Shown here: positions 9,236-20,014 of the stretch, piece after piece
Numbering within the stretch: the first letter of the stretch is position 1
Layout of the letters: each line of letters opens with the position of its first letter
Assembly (NCBI GenBank): GCA_009781085.1
Contig: WQYV01000015.1
Location: 1-37,992 of the forward strand
Direction of reading: 5' to 3'
From: Betaproteobacteria bacterium
GTDB lineage: Bacteria > Pseudomonadota > Gammaproteobacteria > Burkholderiales > Rhodocyclaceae
DNA length: 37,992 nucleotides
Translations under genes and position numbers: made by a program
Notes under the pieces: generated by a model
The model's database searches: none
The model's input: the letters and a program-made list of their open reading frames with translations, nothing else
What the model was told of the DNA's origin: nothing

Positions 9236-10071
9236 ACCTGGTCGTCCAGGGCAACGCGCTGACCACCGCCACGCTTCAGTCCTTGGTTAGGCTCACTGGC
9301 GCAGACGATGCCGAACTCATCGATGACTGTGCCTACCGCTTCGATATAAAAAACCGCGGGCACATCGCTGCCGAGGCCGCTCGATTCTGTGCTGCCGCCG
9401 CGCTTGACTGGGCCTGGATACCCAAGGGGCAGCGTTTGAGCGATTTCGGCCTCTTCATCACCGATATGGATTCCACCCTTATCAATATCGAATGCATTGA
9501 TGAAATTGCCGATATACAGGGGGTCAAAACCGAGGTCGCCGCCATTACCGAATTGGCGATGCAGGGAGAAATCGACTTCCGCACTTCGCTGGAGCGCCGC
9601 GTATCCCTGCTGGCTGGGCTGCATGAACAAGCGCTGGCCAAGGTCTACGCCAAACGCCTGCGGCTTAACCCCGGAGCCGAAACCCTTATGGCCAGCCTCA
9701 AGGCCGCCGGTGTGCGCACTGCACTCGTCTCCGGCGGCTTTGACTACTTCACCGACCATATGCGGCGGGAACTTGGTTTCGACTATGCCTGGGCCAATGA
9801 ACTGGAAGTCGCCAATGGCCGTCTTACCGGGCGCGTAATTGGCTCCGTGATCGATGCCCAAGCCAAGGCCGACCGCCTCACCGCCACCCGCGACGCCCTT
9901 GGCCTTGCCCCGGAACAGGTTCTCTGCTGCGGCGACGGAGCCAACGACATCCCCATGTTCCGCGCCGCCGGTTTCGGCATCGCCTACCGCCCCAAGCCCG
10001 CGCTACGTGAAGTCGCCGACTGCTGCCTCGACCACGTCGGGCTGGAAGGCATTGCGCGACTGTTTGCCTAA
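9232..10071 (+). CDS. serB: Phosphoserine phosphatase
   Basis: HAD motifs [60 protein letters not shown] overlap with upstream gene. Confidence 0.95.
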   Translation: MNLVVQGNALTTATLQSLVRLTGADDAELIDDCAYRFDIKNRGHIAAEAARFCAAAALDWAWIPKGQRLSDFGLFITDMDSTLINIECIDEIADIQGVKTEVAAITELAMQGEIDFRTSLERRVSLLAGLHEQALAKVYAKRLRLNPGAETLMASLKAAGVRTALVSGGFDYFTDHMRRELGFDYAWANELEVANGRLTGRVIGSVIDAQAKADRLTATRDALGLAPEQVLCCGDGANDIPMFRAAGFGIAYRPKPALREVADCCLDHVGLEGIARLFA

Positions 10072-12074
10072 GGGGATACCCCAAACACCCTTCGCAGCAG
10101 CGCCGCATTTTCAGGGTCGTGCCAGCGGAGAAACGCCTTGTGGAGCCGCCGTTGGCGTTCGCCACGGGCGCAGGCAATGGGTTCCGGTGCAGGCGTCATG
10201 CCTTTCAGCGGATTGAAACCGCTGTGGTACATGGCCGTGGCGAGGGTGAGCGGCGTGGGCAGGAAGGTTTGCACCTGATCCGGGCGAAAGCCTCGCGCCT
10301 GCAACCAGCGCATGAGTCGGAACATATCCTCGTCCGTCGTGCCGGGATGGGCGGCAATGAAGTACGGGACGAGATGTTGCTTTTTGCCCGCACGGCGGCT
10401 GGCACGCTCGAAGAGCGCGGCAAAGGCATCGAACGTGTCGATGGGCGGTTTCATCATCGCGGCAAGCGGGCCGGGTTCGCTGTGTTCAGGCGCAATTTTC
10501 AACAGGCCGGACACATGGTGCGTCGCCAGTTCAGCAACGTATTCGGGAGATCGCACGGCGAGGTCGTAGCGCACGCCGGAACCGATGGTGATTCTTTTGA
10601 CCCCAGGCACAGCACGGGCGGCACGATAGAGCGCAACCAACGGGGCGTGGTTGGTATCGAGCCGTGGGCAGACGGCGGGCCAGACGCAGGACAACCGGCG
10701 GCAGGCGGCTTCGATGCACTTGTCCCGGCAGGCCATCCGGTACATGTTGGCAGTAGGGCCGCCGAGGTCGGTGATGTGCCCTTTGAAACCCGGCGTGTGG
10801 GCGCGGATGTCCGCAATCTCGCGTAGGATGGATTCCTGTGACCTGCTCTGGACGAGGCGCCCCTCGTGTTCCGTGATCGAACAGAAAGTGCACCCCCCAA
10901 AACAGCCGCGCATGATGTTCACGGAAAAACGGATCATCTCCCAGGCGGGGATGCGTGCGTCGCCATAGGCCGGGTGCGGGCGGCGGGCATAGGGCAGCCC
11001 GTAGACGAAATCCATCTCAGGGGTCGATAGCGGTAGCGGCGGCGGGTTAAGCCATACATCCCGTGCCCCTGCCCCTGCGCCGTGGCGCTGTGTCAGTGCC
11101 CGGGCGTTGCCGGGGTTGGATTCGAGATGGAACACCCGCGAGGCGTGGGCGTAACGTAGCGGATCGGCCTTGACCTGCTCGAAGGACGGCAACCGGATGA
11201 CACTACGGGTGCGTTCGGTTTTCTGTGCTGGAGCCTCGCCGGGCGAAGAGGCGTCGATCTCCACCCAGCCTTCGGGACGCCAACCAGGCGGCACCATGAA
11301 GGCCGTGCCGCGCAAGTCGCGGATATCGGCAGCCTTTTCGCCCGCGTCGATCCGCCGCGTGAAGTCGATGAGCGCCCGTTCGGCATTCCCGTAAAGAAGG
11401 ATGTCGGCCTTGGAATCCGCCAGCACCGAACGCCGCACAGTGTCGCTCCAGTAGTCGTAATGGGCGATGCGGCGCAGGCTGGCTTCGATGGAACCGATGA
11501 CCACGGTGACGCCCGGAAAGGCTTCCCGCGCACGCTGGGCGTAAACGGTGGCAGCGCGGTCGGGCCGCTTGCCGGGTTCGCCGCCCGGCGTGTAGGCATC
11601 GTCGGAGCGGATTTTTCGCTCGGAGGTGTAGCGGTTGACCATCGAATCCATGTTTCCGGCGGTGATGCCGAAATACAGGCGCGGACGGCCCAAAACGCGA
11701 AAGGGTTCGGCAGAACGCCAGCCCGGCTGGCTGATGATGCCTACCTTCCAACCGTGCGCTTCCAGCAACCGCCCCACGAGCGCCATGCCGAAGCTGGGAT
11801 GGTCAATGTAGGCATCGCCCGTAACGAGGATGATGTCGCACGTCTCCCAACCCAGCGCGTCCATCTCAGAACGCGACATGGGCAGGAAAGGAACGGGGTT
11901 TCCCTCTCCCGCCCCTTCGGGGCACCCTCTCCCGCGAGCGGGCGAGGGGCGTATGGATTCCTCTCCCACTTGTGGGAGAGGGTGGCGCGTAGCGCCGGGA
12001 GAGGGCGATGGGGCTTTACTCCCTCCCCTGCCCCTCTCCCGCAAGCGGGCGAGGGGAATAATGGTCTTGGTCAT
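10068..12074 (-). CDS. ygiQ: YgiQ family radical SAM protein with repeat-derived N-terminal extension
   Basis: [18 protein letters not shown] radical SAM Cys motif, [20 protein letters not shown]; first ~65 codons are mostly palindromic repeat; alternative start at 11879 ([12 protein letters not shown]). Confidence 0.9.
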   Translation of the reverse strand: MTKTIIPLARLRERGRGGSKAPSPSPGATRHPLPQVGEESIRPSPARGRGCPEGAGEGNPVPFLPMSRSEMDALGWETCDIILVTGDAYIDHPSFGMALVGRLLEAHGWKVGIISQPGWRSAEPFRVLGRPRLYFGITAGNMDSMVNRYTSERKIRSDDAYTPGGEPGKRPDRAATVYAQRAREAFPGVTVVIGSIEASLRRIAHYDYWSDTVRRSVLADSKADILLYGNAERALIDFTRRIDAGEKAADIRDLRGTAFMVPPGWRPEGWVEIDASSPGEAPAQKTERTRSVIRLPSFEQVKADPLRYAHASRVFHLESNPGNARALTQRHGAGAGARDVWLNPPPLPLSTPEMDFVYGLPYARRPHPAYGDARIPAWEMIRFSVNIMRGCFGGCTFCSITEHEGRLVQSRSQESILREIADIRAHTPGFKGHITDLGGPTANMYRMACRDKCIEAACRRLSCVWPAVCPRLDTNHAPLVALYRAARAVPGVKRITIGSGVRYDLAVRSPEYVAELATHHVSGLLKIAPEHSEPGPLAAMMKPPIDTFDAFAALFERASRRAGKKQHLVPYFIAAHPGTTDEDMFRLMRWLQARGFRPDQVQTFLPTPLTLATAMYHSGFNPLKGMTPAPEPIACARGERQRRLHKAFLRWHDPENAALLRRVFGVSP
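11901..12058. repeat. Composite GC-rich palindromic repeat block
   Basis: CCCTCTCCCGCCCCTTCGGGGCACCCTCTCCCGCGAGCGGGCGAGGGG...CCTCTCCCACTTGTGGGAGAGGGTGGCGCGTAGCGCCGGGAGAGGGC...CCCCTCTCCCGCAAGCGGGCGAGGGG; several nested hairpins. Confidence 0.85.
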
Positions 12075-12562
12075 GCGGGTCGCCGCAGCAGCAGAGCCAC
12101 AGCCTGCGCGGCAATACCCTCGCCCCGGCCTGTGAAGCCGAGCTTTTCGGTCGTCTTGCCCTTGATGTTAACGGTACTCGCTTCAATATTGAGGTCGTCG
12201 GCGATATTGGCTGCCATCTGATCCGCGTAGGGCTGTATTTTCGGGGCCTGACAAATGATCGTGGCGTCGACGTTACCCACTTCCCACCCCGCTTCCCATA
12301 TTTTGGTGAATACCGCACGTAACAGCATGCGGCTGTCCGCACCCTTATAGCGTAAATCGGTGTCGGGGAAGAGCCGCCCGATGTCCCCCTGCCCTACTGC
12401 GCCGAGCAACGCATCGGAAATGGCATGTAATAGCACATCGGCATCGGAATGCCCAAGCAGGCCGCGTTCAAACGGAATGGTGACGCCGCCAAGGATCAGG
12501 AGCCGCCCTTTAGCAAAAGCATGAACGTCGAACCCCTGTCCGACACGGATAGCATATTTCAC
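12071..12562 (-). CDS. ispF: 2-C-methyl-D-erythritol 2,4-cyclodiphosphate synthase
   Basis: [56 protein letters not shown]. Confidence 0.96.
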   Translation of the reverse strand: MKYAIRVGQGFDVHAFAKGRLLILGGVTIPFERGLLGHSDADVLLHAISDALLGAVGQGDIGRLFPDTDLRYKGADSRMLLRAVFTKIWEAGWEVGNVDATIICQAPKIQPYADQMAANIADDLNIEASTVNIKGKTTEKLGFTGRGEGIAAQAVALLLRRPA

Positions 12563-13293
12563 GGCATACCTCCCTCAATGGCTTTTTCGTCTTCGCGGCG
12601 GCGCAGAATCCATTCCGCGAGAAGGAGGTCGAACGGCCAGGTGACTTTAAGATTGGCGGCATCCCCTTCGACGAGCCTGGGGCGCAAACCAGCAGCCTCG
12701 ATGGCTGCAGCTTCATCAGTGACATTGCGCGCACTTTCCAATGCGCGGCGCAGCATCATGTAGCGGAACATCTGTGGGGTCTGCGCGCACCATAGATTCT
12801 CGCGCGCTACAGTGCCCGCTACGCGATGGCGCTCATCGGCACGCTTGATAGTATCGGCCACGGGGACGGCCAGAAGCCCTCCCACATCGTCATGCACCAG
12901 TTCGCGCATCATCCCCTCGATCTGCCAGCCCGCCACGCAGGGGCGTGCGGCATCGTGCACCAATATCCAGTCTGTAGCAGCGACCTCGTCCCTGATTGCA
13001 CGCAAACCGCCCAGCACCGAATCGGCCCGGGTCGAGCCACCGCAAAAAAGCGGCATCAAACGATTACCCAAAACACTCCAATCGTGGTGCGCCCACTCGG
13101 CATCATCAACCGAAAGCACGATAAACACCCGTTCGATGGCAGGAACGGAACACAAAGCAGCGAGCGTGTGGTAAATCAACGGTTTACCAAACAACGGTAG
13201 GTACTGCTTGGGCAACTCGCCCCCCATGCGCGAGCCACTCCCTGCGGCAGGCACGAGAGCAAAATAGCGAGGTTCGGAATGTCGGTTTTGCAT
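12559..13293 (-). CDS. ispD: 2-C-methyl-D-erythritol 4-phosphate cytidylyltransferase
   Basis: [44 protein letters not shown]-type overlap with ispF. Confidence 0.95.
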   Translation of the reverse strand: MQNRHSEPRYFALVPAAGSGSRMGGELPKQYLPLFGKPLIYHTLAALCSVPAIERVFIVLSVDDAEWAHHDWSVLGNRLMPLFCGGSTRADSVLGGLRAIRDEVAATDWILVHDAARPCVAGWQIEGMMRELVHDDVGGLLAVPVADTIKRADERHRVAGTVARENLWCAQTPQMFRYMMLRRALESARNVTDEAAAIEAAGLRPRLVEGDAANLKVTWPFDLLLAEWILRRREDEKAIEGGMP

Positions 13294-13445
13294 CCTGCAC
13301 ATTCTACAACGGTATATTTCCGCGGCTGTCTGAGAAATAGCGCGCATCTCGGCAAGAAAAGAACTTTTCCTGTGCACCATTGCGATCCAGACTTAAGTAG
13401 CGGCAACCCACCTGCATGCTTTTTCCTTGTCACTTATATTCTCCC

Positions 13446-14081
13446 ATGATTTCCGGCCTTTCACCCTCTGTTGCCAACACGATTCAGGCTGCTTCGGCAT
13501 ACGCGAATCAGTGGCGTCCCGATGCGTCCGGACAAACTACCGGGCAGGAAGGGAAAGTTTTTGCAACGGACTTGCGCAGTGACAGCGCTTTGCAAAAAAC
13601 GGATAACTCTCGCACAGAAGAACTGAGTGCCGCTGACCGTCGCCAAGTCGAAGAACTGAAATCCACCGATCGCGCCGTGCGTGCGCACGAAGCCGCGCAT
13701 ATGGCCGCAGGCGGCAGCTTGGTGACTTCCGGTGCGAGCTATTCCTATGAAACTGGCCCCGATGGCCAGCGTTATGCGGTGGCCGGGGAAGTTGGCATCG
13801 ACACCTCAAAAGGGCGCACGCCAGAAGAAACCCTCGCACGCGCCCAACAAATCCGCGCCGCAGCGCTCGCACCTGCCGACCCCTCCGAGCAGGACCGCGC
13901 CGTAGCTGCCGCCGCAACGCAAATGGCCACCGATGCACGCGCCGAAATCGCCATTGCCCGCATGGAAGAAAACTCAGCGAACCAACCGCAGGAAAGCGGC
14001 ACGGATCGTGGAAACTCGTTTGGGCAGGCCATCGAGCGAAGCCTGAGACCCAACGGAGAAGCCGTCAATTTTTATGCTTGA
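13446..14081 (+). CDS. Putative metalloprotease, CJM1_0395/SprA-related family
   Basis: STDRAVRAHEAAHMAAGGSLVTSGASYSYETGPDGQRYAVAGEVGID; HEAAH zinc-binding-like motif. Confidence 0.82.
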   Translation: MISGLSPSVANTIQAASAYANQWRPDASGQTTGQEGKVFATDLRSDSALQKTDNSRTEELSAADRRQVEELKSTDRAVRAHEAAHMAAGGSLVTSGASYSYETGPDGQRYAVAGEVGIDTSKGRTPEETLARAQQIRAAALAPADPSEQDRAVAAAATQMATDARAEIAIARMEENSANQPQESGTDRGNSFGQAIERSLRPNGEAVNFYA

Positions 14082-14115
14082 GTAGCAGCTGGCAGCGTTT
14101 TAACTCGAAATCTCT

Positions 14116-14439
14116 ATGCTTCAGGGTAGAAAAAAAGTTACTGCCATGCTTGTGGGGGATCGTGCCTACGACAGTGACCCGCTCGATCGGCAGTTGGCTG
14201 TCCAAGGAATCGAATTGATTGCCCCGCATCGAAGGGACCGCGTGCGCCCAGCCACCCAGGATGCTCCCCCACTCAGACGCTACCGACGTCGATGGAAGAT
14301 CGAACGCCTGTTCGCATGGATGAACAAATACAAACGAACACTGATCCGCTGGGATCGTTGTCATGAGCGCTTCACTGCATTTGTTCATCTCATTTTCTCG
14401 ATAATCCTCATGCGCAGACTGGGGCAATTTATGAAATGA
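14116..14439 (+). pseudogene. IS5-family transposase, 3' remnant
   Basis: VGDRAYDSDPLDRQLAVQGIELIAPHRRDRVRPATQD...RRYRRRWKIERLFAWMNKYKRTLIRWDRC matches the transposase C-terminus; N-terminal catalytic part missing. Confidence 0.85.
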
Positions 14440-14442
14440 GTT

Positions 14443-14832
14443 CTAAACAACCAACATCAAAAAACTCCACGGCGTGCGCCACCAAGCAGCACCAACAATG
14501 TATAAAAACGCCAGCAGCGCAAGTACGAAAAAGAAAATTTGCTGCCGCTTCGTTCGCCCCCACCGTAGCGCCATCATTCCGCATAGGATGTAAATGAGCA
14601 GCCCGATCAGCTTGGCCGTCAACCACGGCAACACGAACGGGTATTGCGCGCTCAGGATCGCCAACGTGGTGGCGCTCGCCAGAAGCAAGGTATCGACGCA
14701 ATGCGGCACGACACGCACCCAACGCCGTGAAAGCAGTGGCGAATCGCGTAACATCCAAATTCCGCGCAACGCGAACCCAATGCCGGAGAGCGTAACGCAT
14801 GTCTGATGAATTATTTTTGTAATCAAATACAT
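14443..14832 (-). CDS. SirB2-family membrane protein
   Basis: IIHQTCVTLSGIGFALRGIWMLRDSPLLSRRWVRVVPHCVDTLLLASA, characteristic SirB2 pattern. Confidence 0.85.
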   Translation of the reverse strand: MYLITKIIHQTCVTLSGIGFALRGIWMLRDSPLLSRRWVRVVPHCVDTLLLASATTLAILSAQYPFVLPWLTAKLIGLLIYILCGMMALRWGRTKRQQIFFFVLALLAFLYIVGAAWWRTPWSFLMLVV

Positions 14833-14880
14833 ATTTGATAGATTTCATGTAAGTTAACAATAACCTACATGGAGAAAAAA

Positions 14881-16140
14881 CTACCCCGACCGGCCGTCTG
14901 GGCGTGGCGCCAGGTACATCGGTACGTAGACGCAGCCCCACAACGCAAATATCACGACCCACAAAACAGCGCTCCACCAGAACAAGTTCATGAAGCCGGG
15001 TAAGTTCAGAAACTCGCCGACAAAGCGTAGCAGCACGATCCCTTGGAAGCACCAGAACAAACGCCAACCCCATACGTCGGAGTTAATCGGACGGCCAGAA
15101 TGACCAAGCGACACCCGTGTCGCCATGCCAATCAACAGCGACGTGAAATAACCAAGAGTCAGCACATGCAACGGCGCCAACCCTCCCATGTCTACTCCCA
15201 GCGAATGGGCAACACTCCGTGCGGCGTACAGCGAAAGCGCGATGCCCTGCCAGAGATGCGCGACATGATGCATCGCCAAGAGATGCGAAACGAAGCTTCT
15301 CCGCAACTGCCATTTCCAACTGAACCAGAAACAAACCGCCGCCGCGATGCTATCGGGCAACCACAGCCACGATTGCATGCCACCAACCTCCCCTGCCCCG
15401 TGCGCAAACAGGCAGGCAAACAGGATCCAGAGCAACCCCATCGGGCGATAAACGGTATAGGGAGACAGCACATTGCCAGTGAAAAAAGGCAGCACCCGGT
15501 GCGTGACGGTATTAAAAACCGGCAACAAAAACCCCCAAATGCCGATTTCTATCCCCAAACGGGCGACGGTGCCCGCAAAAACCGGGGCGGCAAAAACGCA
15601 GACAAAAGACAGGACACCTACCCAGCCCAGCAATAGCACGACGATTACTGCCTTGGCGTGCCTTTTGTCCGGATTGTCCCCACCACGAATTGCCAGGAAC
15701 AACGCATAGGTCACTACGAGCCAACCTGCCGCAACCAACAGCAGCGCGATGGACGGGAAGGGAATTCCTAATGGCATAAAAAGGCCGGCATAGAACAGAA
15801 ACCAACCTCCGGCCAAAAGCAGGAACGCAGTCAAATAAAGCCGCCGTGGTACTTCCTTTGCACTCACCCACTTGGGCAGGGCAGTCATCAGAAAACCGAA
15901 AAAGTAGAAAGAGAAAAACCCATATATCATCAGTACCGCGTGTAGCCACGAAGCGGGAACGGGCCAAGACATTTCTGAATAAAGACTGGCATAACGCGCA
16001 CCAAGGTCGACAGCACAGAAAAGGACGGTCAAAAGCCCCTGCACTGCACCAGAAAAAAACATCACGCGATGCGGCGCGGAGAAAAAGACATGCCGAAAAA
16101 AACTGGGCGTGGACACAAGGTTGGATGGAGATTCGGACAT
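14881..16140 (-). CDS. nnrS: NnrS family polytopic haem-copper membrane protein
   Basis: FFSAPHRVMFFSGAVQ, LHAVLMIYGFFSFYFFGFLMTALPKW, VLPFFTGNV, LHVLTLGYFTSLLIGMATRVSLGHSGRP. Confidence 0.92.
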   Translation of the reverse strand: MSESPSNLVSTPSFFRHVFFSAPHRVMFFSGAVQGLLTVLFCAVDLGARYASLYSEMSWPVPASWLHAVLMIYGFFSFYFFGFLMTALPKWVSAKEVPRRLYLTAFLLLAGGWFLFYAGLFMPLGIPFPSIALLLVAAGWLVVTYALFLAIRGGDNPDKRHAKAVIVVLLLGWVGVLSFVCVFAAPVFAGTVARLGIEIGIWGFLLPVFNTVTHRVLPFFTGNVLSPYTVYRPMGLLWILFACLFAHGAGEVGGMQSWLWLPDSIAAAVCFWFSWKWQLRRSFVSHLLAMHHVAHLWQGIALSLYAARSVAHSLGVDMGGLAPLHVLTLGYFTSLLIGMATRVSLGHSGRPINSDVWGWRLFWCFQGIVLLRFVGEFLNLPGFMNLFWWSAVLWVVIFALWGCVYVPMYLAPRPDGRSG

Positions 16141-16447
16141 AGGGTTCAACTTTTTGCTGGCAACGGAGACAGCCGCGATGAAGGGATGCGAAATCCAGGA
16201 ATTGGTATCCGATTTCTTGCGGGATGGCAATCCCATTTCCTCAACAATCAATTCAGAGTAGAGCACATTGTCGGGCGGACGCACCAGACTGCGAACCTCA
16301 TCAGGCGCAGCACGTCATCTTCCTTATTTGATGCAGGGCGATTGCACCTATTTAACATAGTTATCCAAATCGGCAGCGCAATATATTTCTCTGTAGGGTT
16401 TGTAAACAGTGGCGAAAAGTCGTCCACTCTGGTTTTTTGGACAAGCA

Positions 16448-17031
16448 ATGGCCAAGAACCTCGTGGAACACTTTTCAATTATCGAAGACCCGCGCCGAGG
16501 CAGGGTTGCCTATGAACTGACCGAAATTTTGGTCATCGTCACCTGCGCCTTGTTTTCCGAAGTCGAGACTTTCGTCGACATCGCTTACTGGGCACGGGTC
16601 AAGGAGCCTTGGCTACGGCGCTTCCTGCGGTTGAGAAACGGCTTGCCCTCGCATGACACGATGAACCGGGTGTTCCGGCTGCTTGATCCGAAAGTGTTCG
16701 CAACAGTATTCGCCGACTGGGTCAGTGAGGCGATGCCCAGCTTCAGCCAAGTGGCCATCGACGGTAAGAGCCTGCGCGGGGCGCAACGCAAAGGGCAGCA
16801 GGGCAACCCGATCCATCTGGTCAGCGCCTTTGCCATCGAAGCGGGTTTGAGCCTGCCTGCGCAGTGCGCCGTGACAATGCGCCAGAGAGCCTGGCCATCA
16901 TCCGGCGGCTTATCCTCAACATGCTCAAGCTCGACACAGCGCATCCGAAGAAAAGTATGCGCGTACGGCGCAAACTCGCTGGTTGGGACGACGATGAACG
17001 CATGCGCGTGTTGGGCCTCTGCCAGCTATGA
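16448..17031 (+). pseudogene. ISAs1-family transposase with internal deletion and frame change
   Basis: MAKNLVEHFSIIEDPRRGRVAYELTEILVIVTCALFSEVETFVDIAYWARVKEPWLRRFLRL...VAIDGKSLRGA in one frame, then a second frame encodes NAPESLAIIRRLILNMLKLDTAHPKKSMRVRRKLAGWDDDERMRVLGLCQL*; middle of the protein absent. Confidence 0.88.
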
Positions 17032-17065
17032 TGACGGGATGCAATCGCCCTGGTTCTGGGTGGGG

Positions 17066-17509
17066 TTATTTTTTCACGCCCAATTTGCTTGACCGCAAGA
17101 GTTTCTTGAGATTGAAGATTCCGATAAAACCAAAACCGAGCACTTGCCAGCCTGCGATGAGGGCCGGCCACCAGTTGTTCAGGAAATTATCAACCTTCGC
17201 CGGGGCGTTGGCATCGGTTCGGGAGAGACGAACTGTAACCTGTTCGCCTTCATTATGACGGTAAAACACGCCCCAGGTTGTCTCTTTGACCTCCCGTCCA
17301 TCCAACCTTACGAATTTAAGGTCGACTTTCCTATAGCCATAGTCCTTAACTATCTCCGCAGGAACAGTAACTGAATCCTCGCGGTTACTCCAGACTATCA
17401 GAATGTTGAACACAATGAAGATCAGCGCGACTAGGACGACGATCGAAGAAACGATTACGTTTCCTGTTGGGGAAAGCTCTTTCTCCCCTCCGGGATAGTA
17501 TATATGCAT
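17066..17509 (-). CDS. DUF3592-like membrane protein
   Basis: Two hydrophobic segments flanking VTVPAEIVKDYGYRKVDLKFVRLDGREVKETTWGVFYRHNEGEQVTVRL. Confidence 0.6.
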   Translation of the reverse strand: MHIYYPGGEKELSPTGNVIVSSIVVLVALIFIVFNILIVWSNREDSVTVPAEIVKDYGYRKVDLKFVRLDGREVKETTWGVFYRHNEGEQVTVRLSRTDANAPAKVDNFLNNWWPALIAGWQVLGFGFIGIFNLKKLLRSSKLGVKK

Positions 17510-17586
17510 ATTAGCGCCTCATTGCCTGGTTATTCCGCACGAGTCGGTAGAGCCGTTTTTTTTGATACCTGACACTATGCCAGGGC

Positions 17587-17808
17587 TTATATAGATACCA
17601 TTTTCCATAAAAAGCGTAAAGCACAATCCTGAACTCGTGCCAAACCATTGGTGGCAAGACCCTTTGCATACTCAAACTTCAGCGGGATCATCATTTCGCC
17701 CTGGACGTTGATAAAGCTAAAATTCCCCCCATGGGTATCGTAACAAGACCCTCCGCCTTGTATTCCGGCACTCCTGTTTTGGCATGCGCTCTCAGGGGGC
17801 AGGTTCAA
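17587..17808 (-). pseudogene. WG-repeat protein remnant
   Basis: GGNFSFINVQGEMMIPLKFEYAKGLATNGLARVQ resembles a single WG-repeat unit; short isolated ORF. Confidence 0.5.
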
Positions 17809-18809
17809 CCGGTAGCAGCACGCTTAAGGCGGTCAGCTATGGCCTGCCAGGCCAAACCAGGGGGGACTTCCTCGACAAGAATGACCTCTGCGCCCAAAGC
17901 ATCCAACGTGCGCAGGTTGGCGTATAGCACCCGTGCGTAAGCAGCGGGTTCTGGCGTCATGGTTTGCCAGTAGAAAACGGATCCTGCATTACTGGGTGCA
18001 CAAACACTATAAGCAAGCACTGCGACCCGCCGTCCGGCGTGAACAAGGCGTGCAACTTCTCCAGCCAGCGCGCTGGATTTCACCTGCCGCAATGGCGTGA
18101 GCGGCGCGTAATGTGCAGCCAGCGATCCAGAAACACGCGGCACAGGTGTCCCCGTCCCCCCTGCCCCGTCACTGACAACTGATAATTGGCAACCAACAAC
18201 TGAAGCAATGTCAACAGGGCTGATCGCCCCAGGGCGCAAAATTCTGGGCGTGCCGCACGAAAAATCGACAATCGTGGATTCAATGCCCACCGTGCAGGAA
18301 CCGCCGTCGAGTACCAAGGAAACCTTGTCACCCAGTTCCTCCCATACATGCGCCGCAGCCGTGGGGCTGACACGCCCGAAACGGTTGGCGGATGGTGCAG
18401 CGATCCCAGCGGCTCCAGGCGCCTTGGCCGCTGCAAAAGCTGCAAGCAGTTCCAGCGTGAGTGGATGTGCGGGCACGCGTAAACCTACCGTATTTTGCCC
18501 GCCGGTCACAGACAGGAGAACCCAGGGCCGTTTTTTCAGGATCAAAGTGAGCGACCCAGGCCAGAAGGCGGTAGCCAAATCCCATGCGACCTGTGGAACG
18601 TCTTCCGCCCATTGGCTGAGGGATGCCACGTTGGCAAGGTGCACGATCAACGGATGGTCAGCAGGACGGCCTTTGGCCGCGAAAATCCTGGCGACGGCTT
18701 CTGGATTGGCCGCATCTGCCCCGAGGCCATAGACGGTTTCAGTCGGCAACGCCACAAGCTTGCCAGCTTGCAGGGTTTCAACGGCTTTTTTGATGATTGA
18801 AGCAGACAT
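17805..18809 (-). CDS. Sua5/YciO/YrdC family L-threonylcarbamoyladenylate synthase with C-terminal Sua5 domain
   Basis: LVALPTETVYGLGADAANPEAVARIFAAKGRPADHPLIVHL, APSANRFGRVSPT, SLVLDGGSCTVGIESTIVDFSCGTPRILRPGAI. Confidence 0.94.
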   Translation of the reverse strand: MSASIIKKAVETLQAGKLVALPTETVYGLGADAANPEAVARIFAAKGRPADHPLIVHLANVASLSQWAEDVPQVAWDLATAFWPGSLTLILKKRPWVLLSVTGGQNTVGLRVPAHPLTLELLAAFAAAKAPGAAGIAAPSANRFGRVSPTAAAHVWEELGDKVSLVLDGGSCTVGIESTIVDFSCGTPRILRPGAISPVDIASVVGCQLSVVSDGAGGTGTPVPRVSGSLAAHYAPLTPLRQVKSSALAGEVARLVHAGRRVAVLAYSVCAPSNAGSVFYWQTMTPEPAAYARVLYANLRTLDALGAEVILVEEVPPGLAWQAIADRLKRAATG

Positions 18810-18874
18810 GAGGGGGAAGCCGGACATCGGTTATGGTATGGCGGGATTGTGGGGAAAAACCATCGGAGCAGCCA

Positions 18875-20014
18875 TCAGTCGATGCCCAATTCCTGCCGCA
18901 CCGCCAACGCTAGGCTCAGCACATCATCCAACTTGTCGCCGACAACAGTGAAATGCCCCATCTTGCGGCCAGGACGAGCCTGACGCTTCCCATAAAGGTG
19001 TAACTTCAGGTTCGGGACAGCATGGAGCATGCCCCAATCCGGTTCACGGGCTTCGCCCCTCACGCCGAACCAGCAATCACCGAGAAGGTTGACCATCACC
19101 GAAGCTGAATGGGTGCGTGGGTCATGCAACGGTAGGCCGCAGAGCACACGCACCTGCTGCTCATACTGACTTACCGTGCAGGCGTCCAGCGTGTAATGCC
19201 CGCTGTTGTGCGGGCGCGGAGCCATTTCATTGACAAAGACCTGGCTACCGCTCACAAAGAATTCTACCGCCAGTACCCCCACATAACCGAGCTTTGCCGC
19301 AACTTGCCTGGCAATATCCCGCGCCTCATCGGCCAGCGCTGCCGTCACCCTGCCTGGTACGATAGAAATATCCAGAATACCGCACGTATGCCGGTTCTCG
19401 GCTACGGGGAAACACTGCACCTGCCCCTGTGCGTCTCGCGCAAGCACTACGGATACCTCGCAATCGAGCGCAAGCCTTTTTTCCAGCACCGCCGGTTCGC
19501 CTTTGAAAGCCCGATACGCTACCAAGGCAGCCTCGCGGTCCTCCACCACGGTTTGCCCCTTGCCATCGTAGCCAAGGCGGGCAACCTTCAAGATGCTGGG
19601 AAAAAGGTCGATGCTGGCAGACTCGATGTCTGCCTCATTCAGGACAACGGTGAAAAGGCCGTGAGGAAACCCGTTGTCGCGCAGGAAGGTTTTTTCGGCA
19701 ATGCGGTCTTGGCAAATCCCCACCGCACCCGCTGAAGGATGGGTTGGGATTCTCGCTGCCAGGTATGCCAACGTCGCAGCGGGCACATTCTCGAACTCCG
19801 TCGTCGCCGCCGCGCAATAGGCAGCAATCTCCGCGAGGGCGTGCACGTCATTGTAAGCCGCATGTAAATGCCGGTCGGCAATGCGCCCAGCGGGGCTGTT
19901 TGTGTCCGGATCAAGAACCCAAACAGCGTATCCCATCTCATGCGCGGCAGAAACGAAAAAGCGACCCAACTGGCCACCACCCAACATGGCAAGCGTAGCG
20001 GGAGGAAGGATCAT
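18875..20014 (-). CDS. purK: N5-carboxyaminoimidazole ribonucleotide synthase
   Basis: LAMLGGGQLGRFFVSAAHEMGY, TTEFENVPAATL, NEMAPRPHNSGHYTLDACTVSQYEQQVRVLCGLPL. Confidence 0.95.
   Translation of the reverse strand: MILPPATLAMLGGGQLGRFFVSAAHEMGYAVWVLDPDTNSPAGRIADRHLHAAYNDVHALAEIAAYCAAATTEFENVPAATLAYLAARIPTHPSAGAVGICQDRIAEKTFLRDNGFPHGLFTVVLNEADIESASIDLFPSILKVARLGYDGKGQTVVEDREAALVAYRAFKGEPAVLEKRLALDCEVSVVLARDAQGQVQCFPVAENRHTCGILDISIVPGRVTAALADEARDIARQVAAKLGYVGVLAVEFFVSGSQVFVNEMAPRPHNSGHYTLDACTVSQYEQQVRVLCGLPLHDPRTHSASVMVNLLGDCWFGVRGEAREPDWGMLHAVPNLKLHLYGKRQARPGRKMGHFTVVGDKLDDVLSLALAVRQELGID

Noticed and set aside
10068-10071. Convergent overlap of serB and ygiQ stop codons
   Set aside because: Real (CTAA shared), but compact convergent gene ends are common and not informative alone.
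14800-14880. Possible FNR/DNR box upstream of sirB2/nnrS
   Set aside because: Half-sites are in the opposite orientation (ATCAA...TTGAT rather than TTGAT-N4-ATCAA) and spacing does not fit.
17587-17808. Intact small WG-repeat gene
   Set aside because: Only one repeat unit, no convincing start or ribosome-binding site, located near IS remnants; treated as a remnant.
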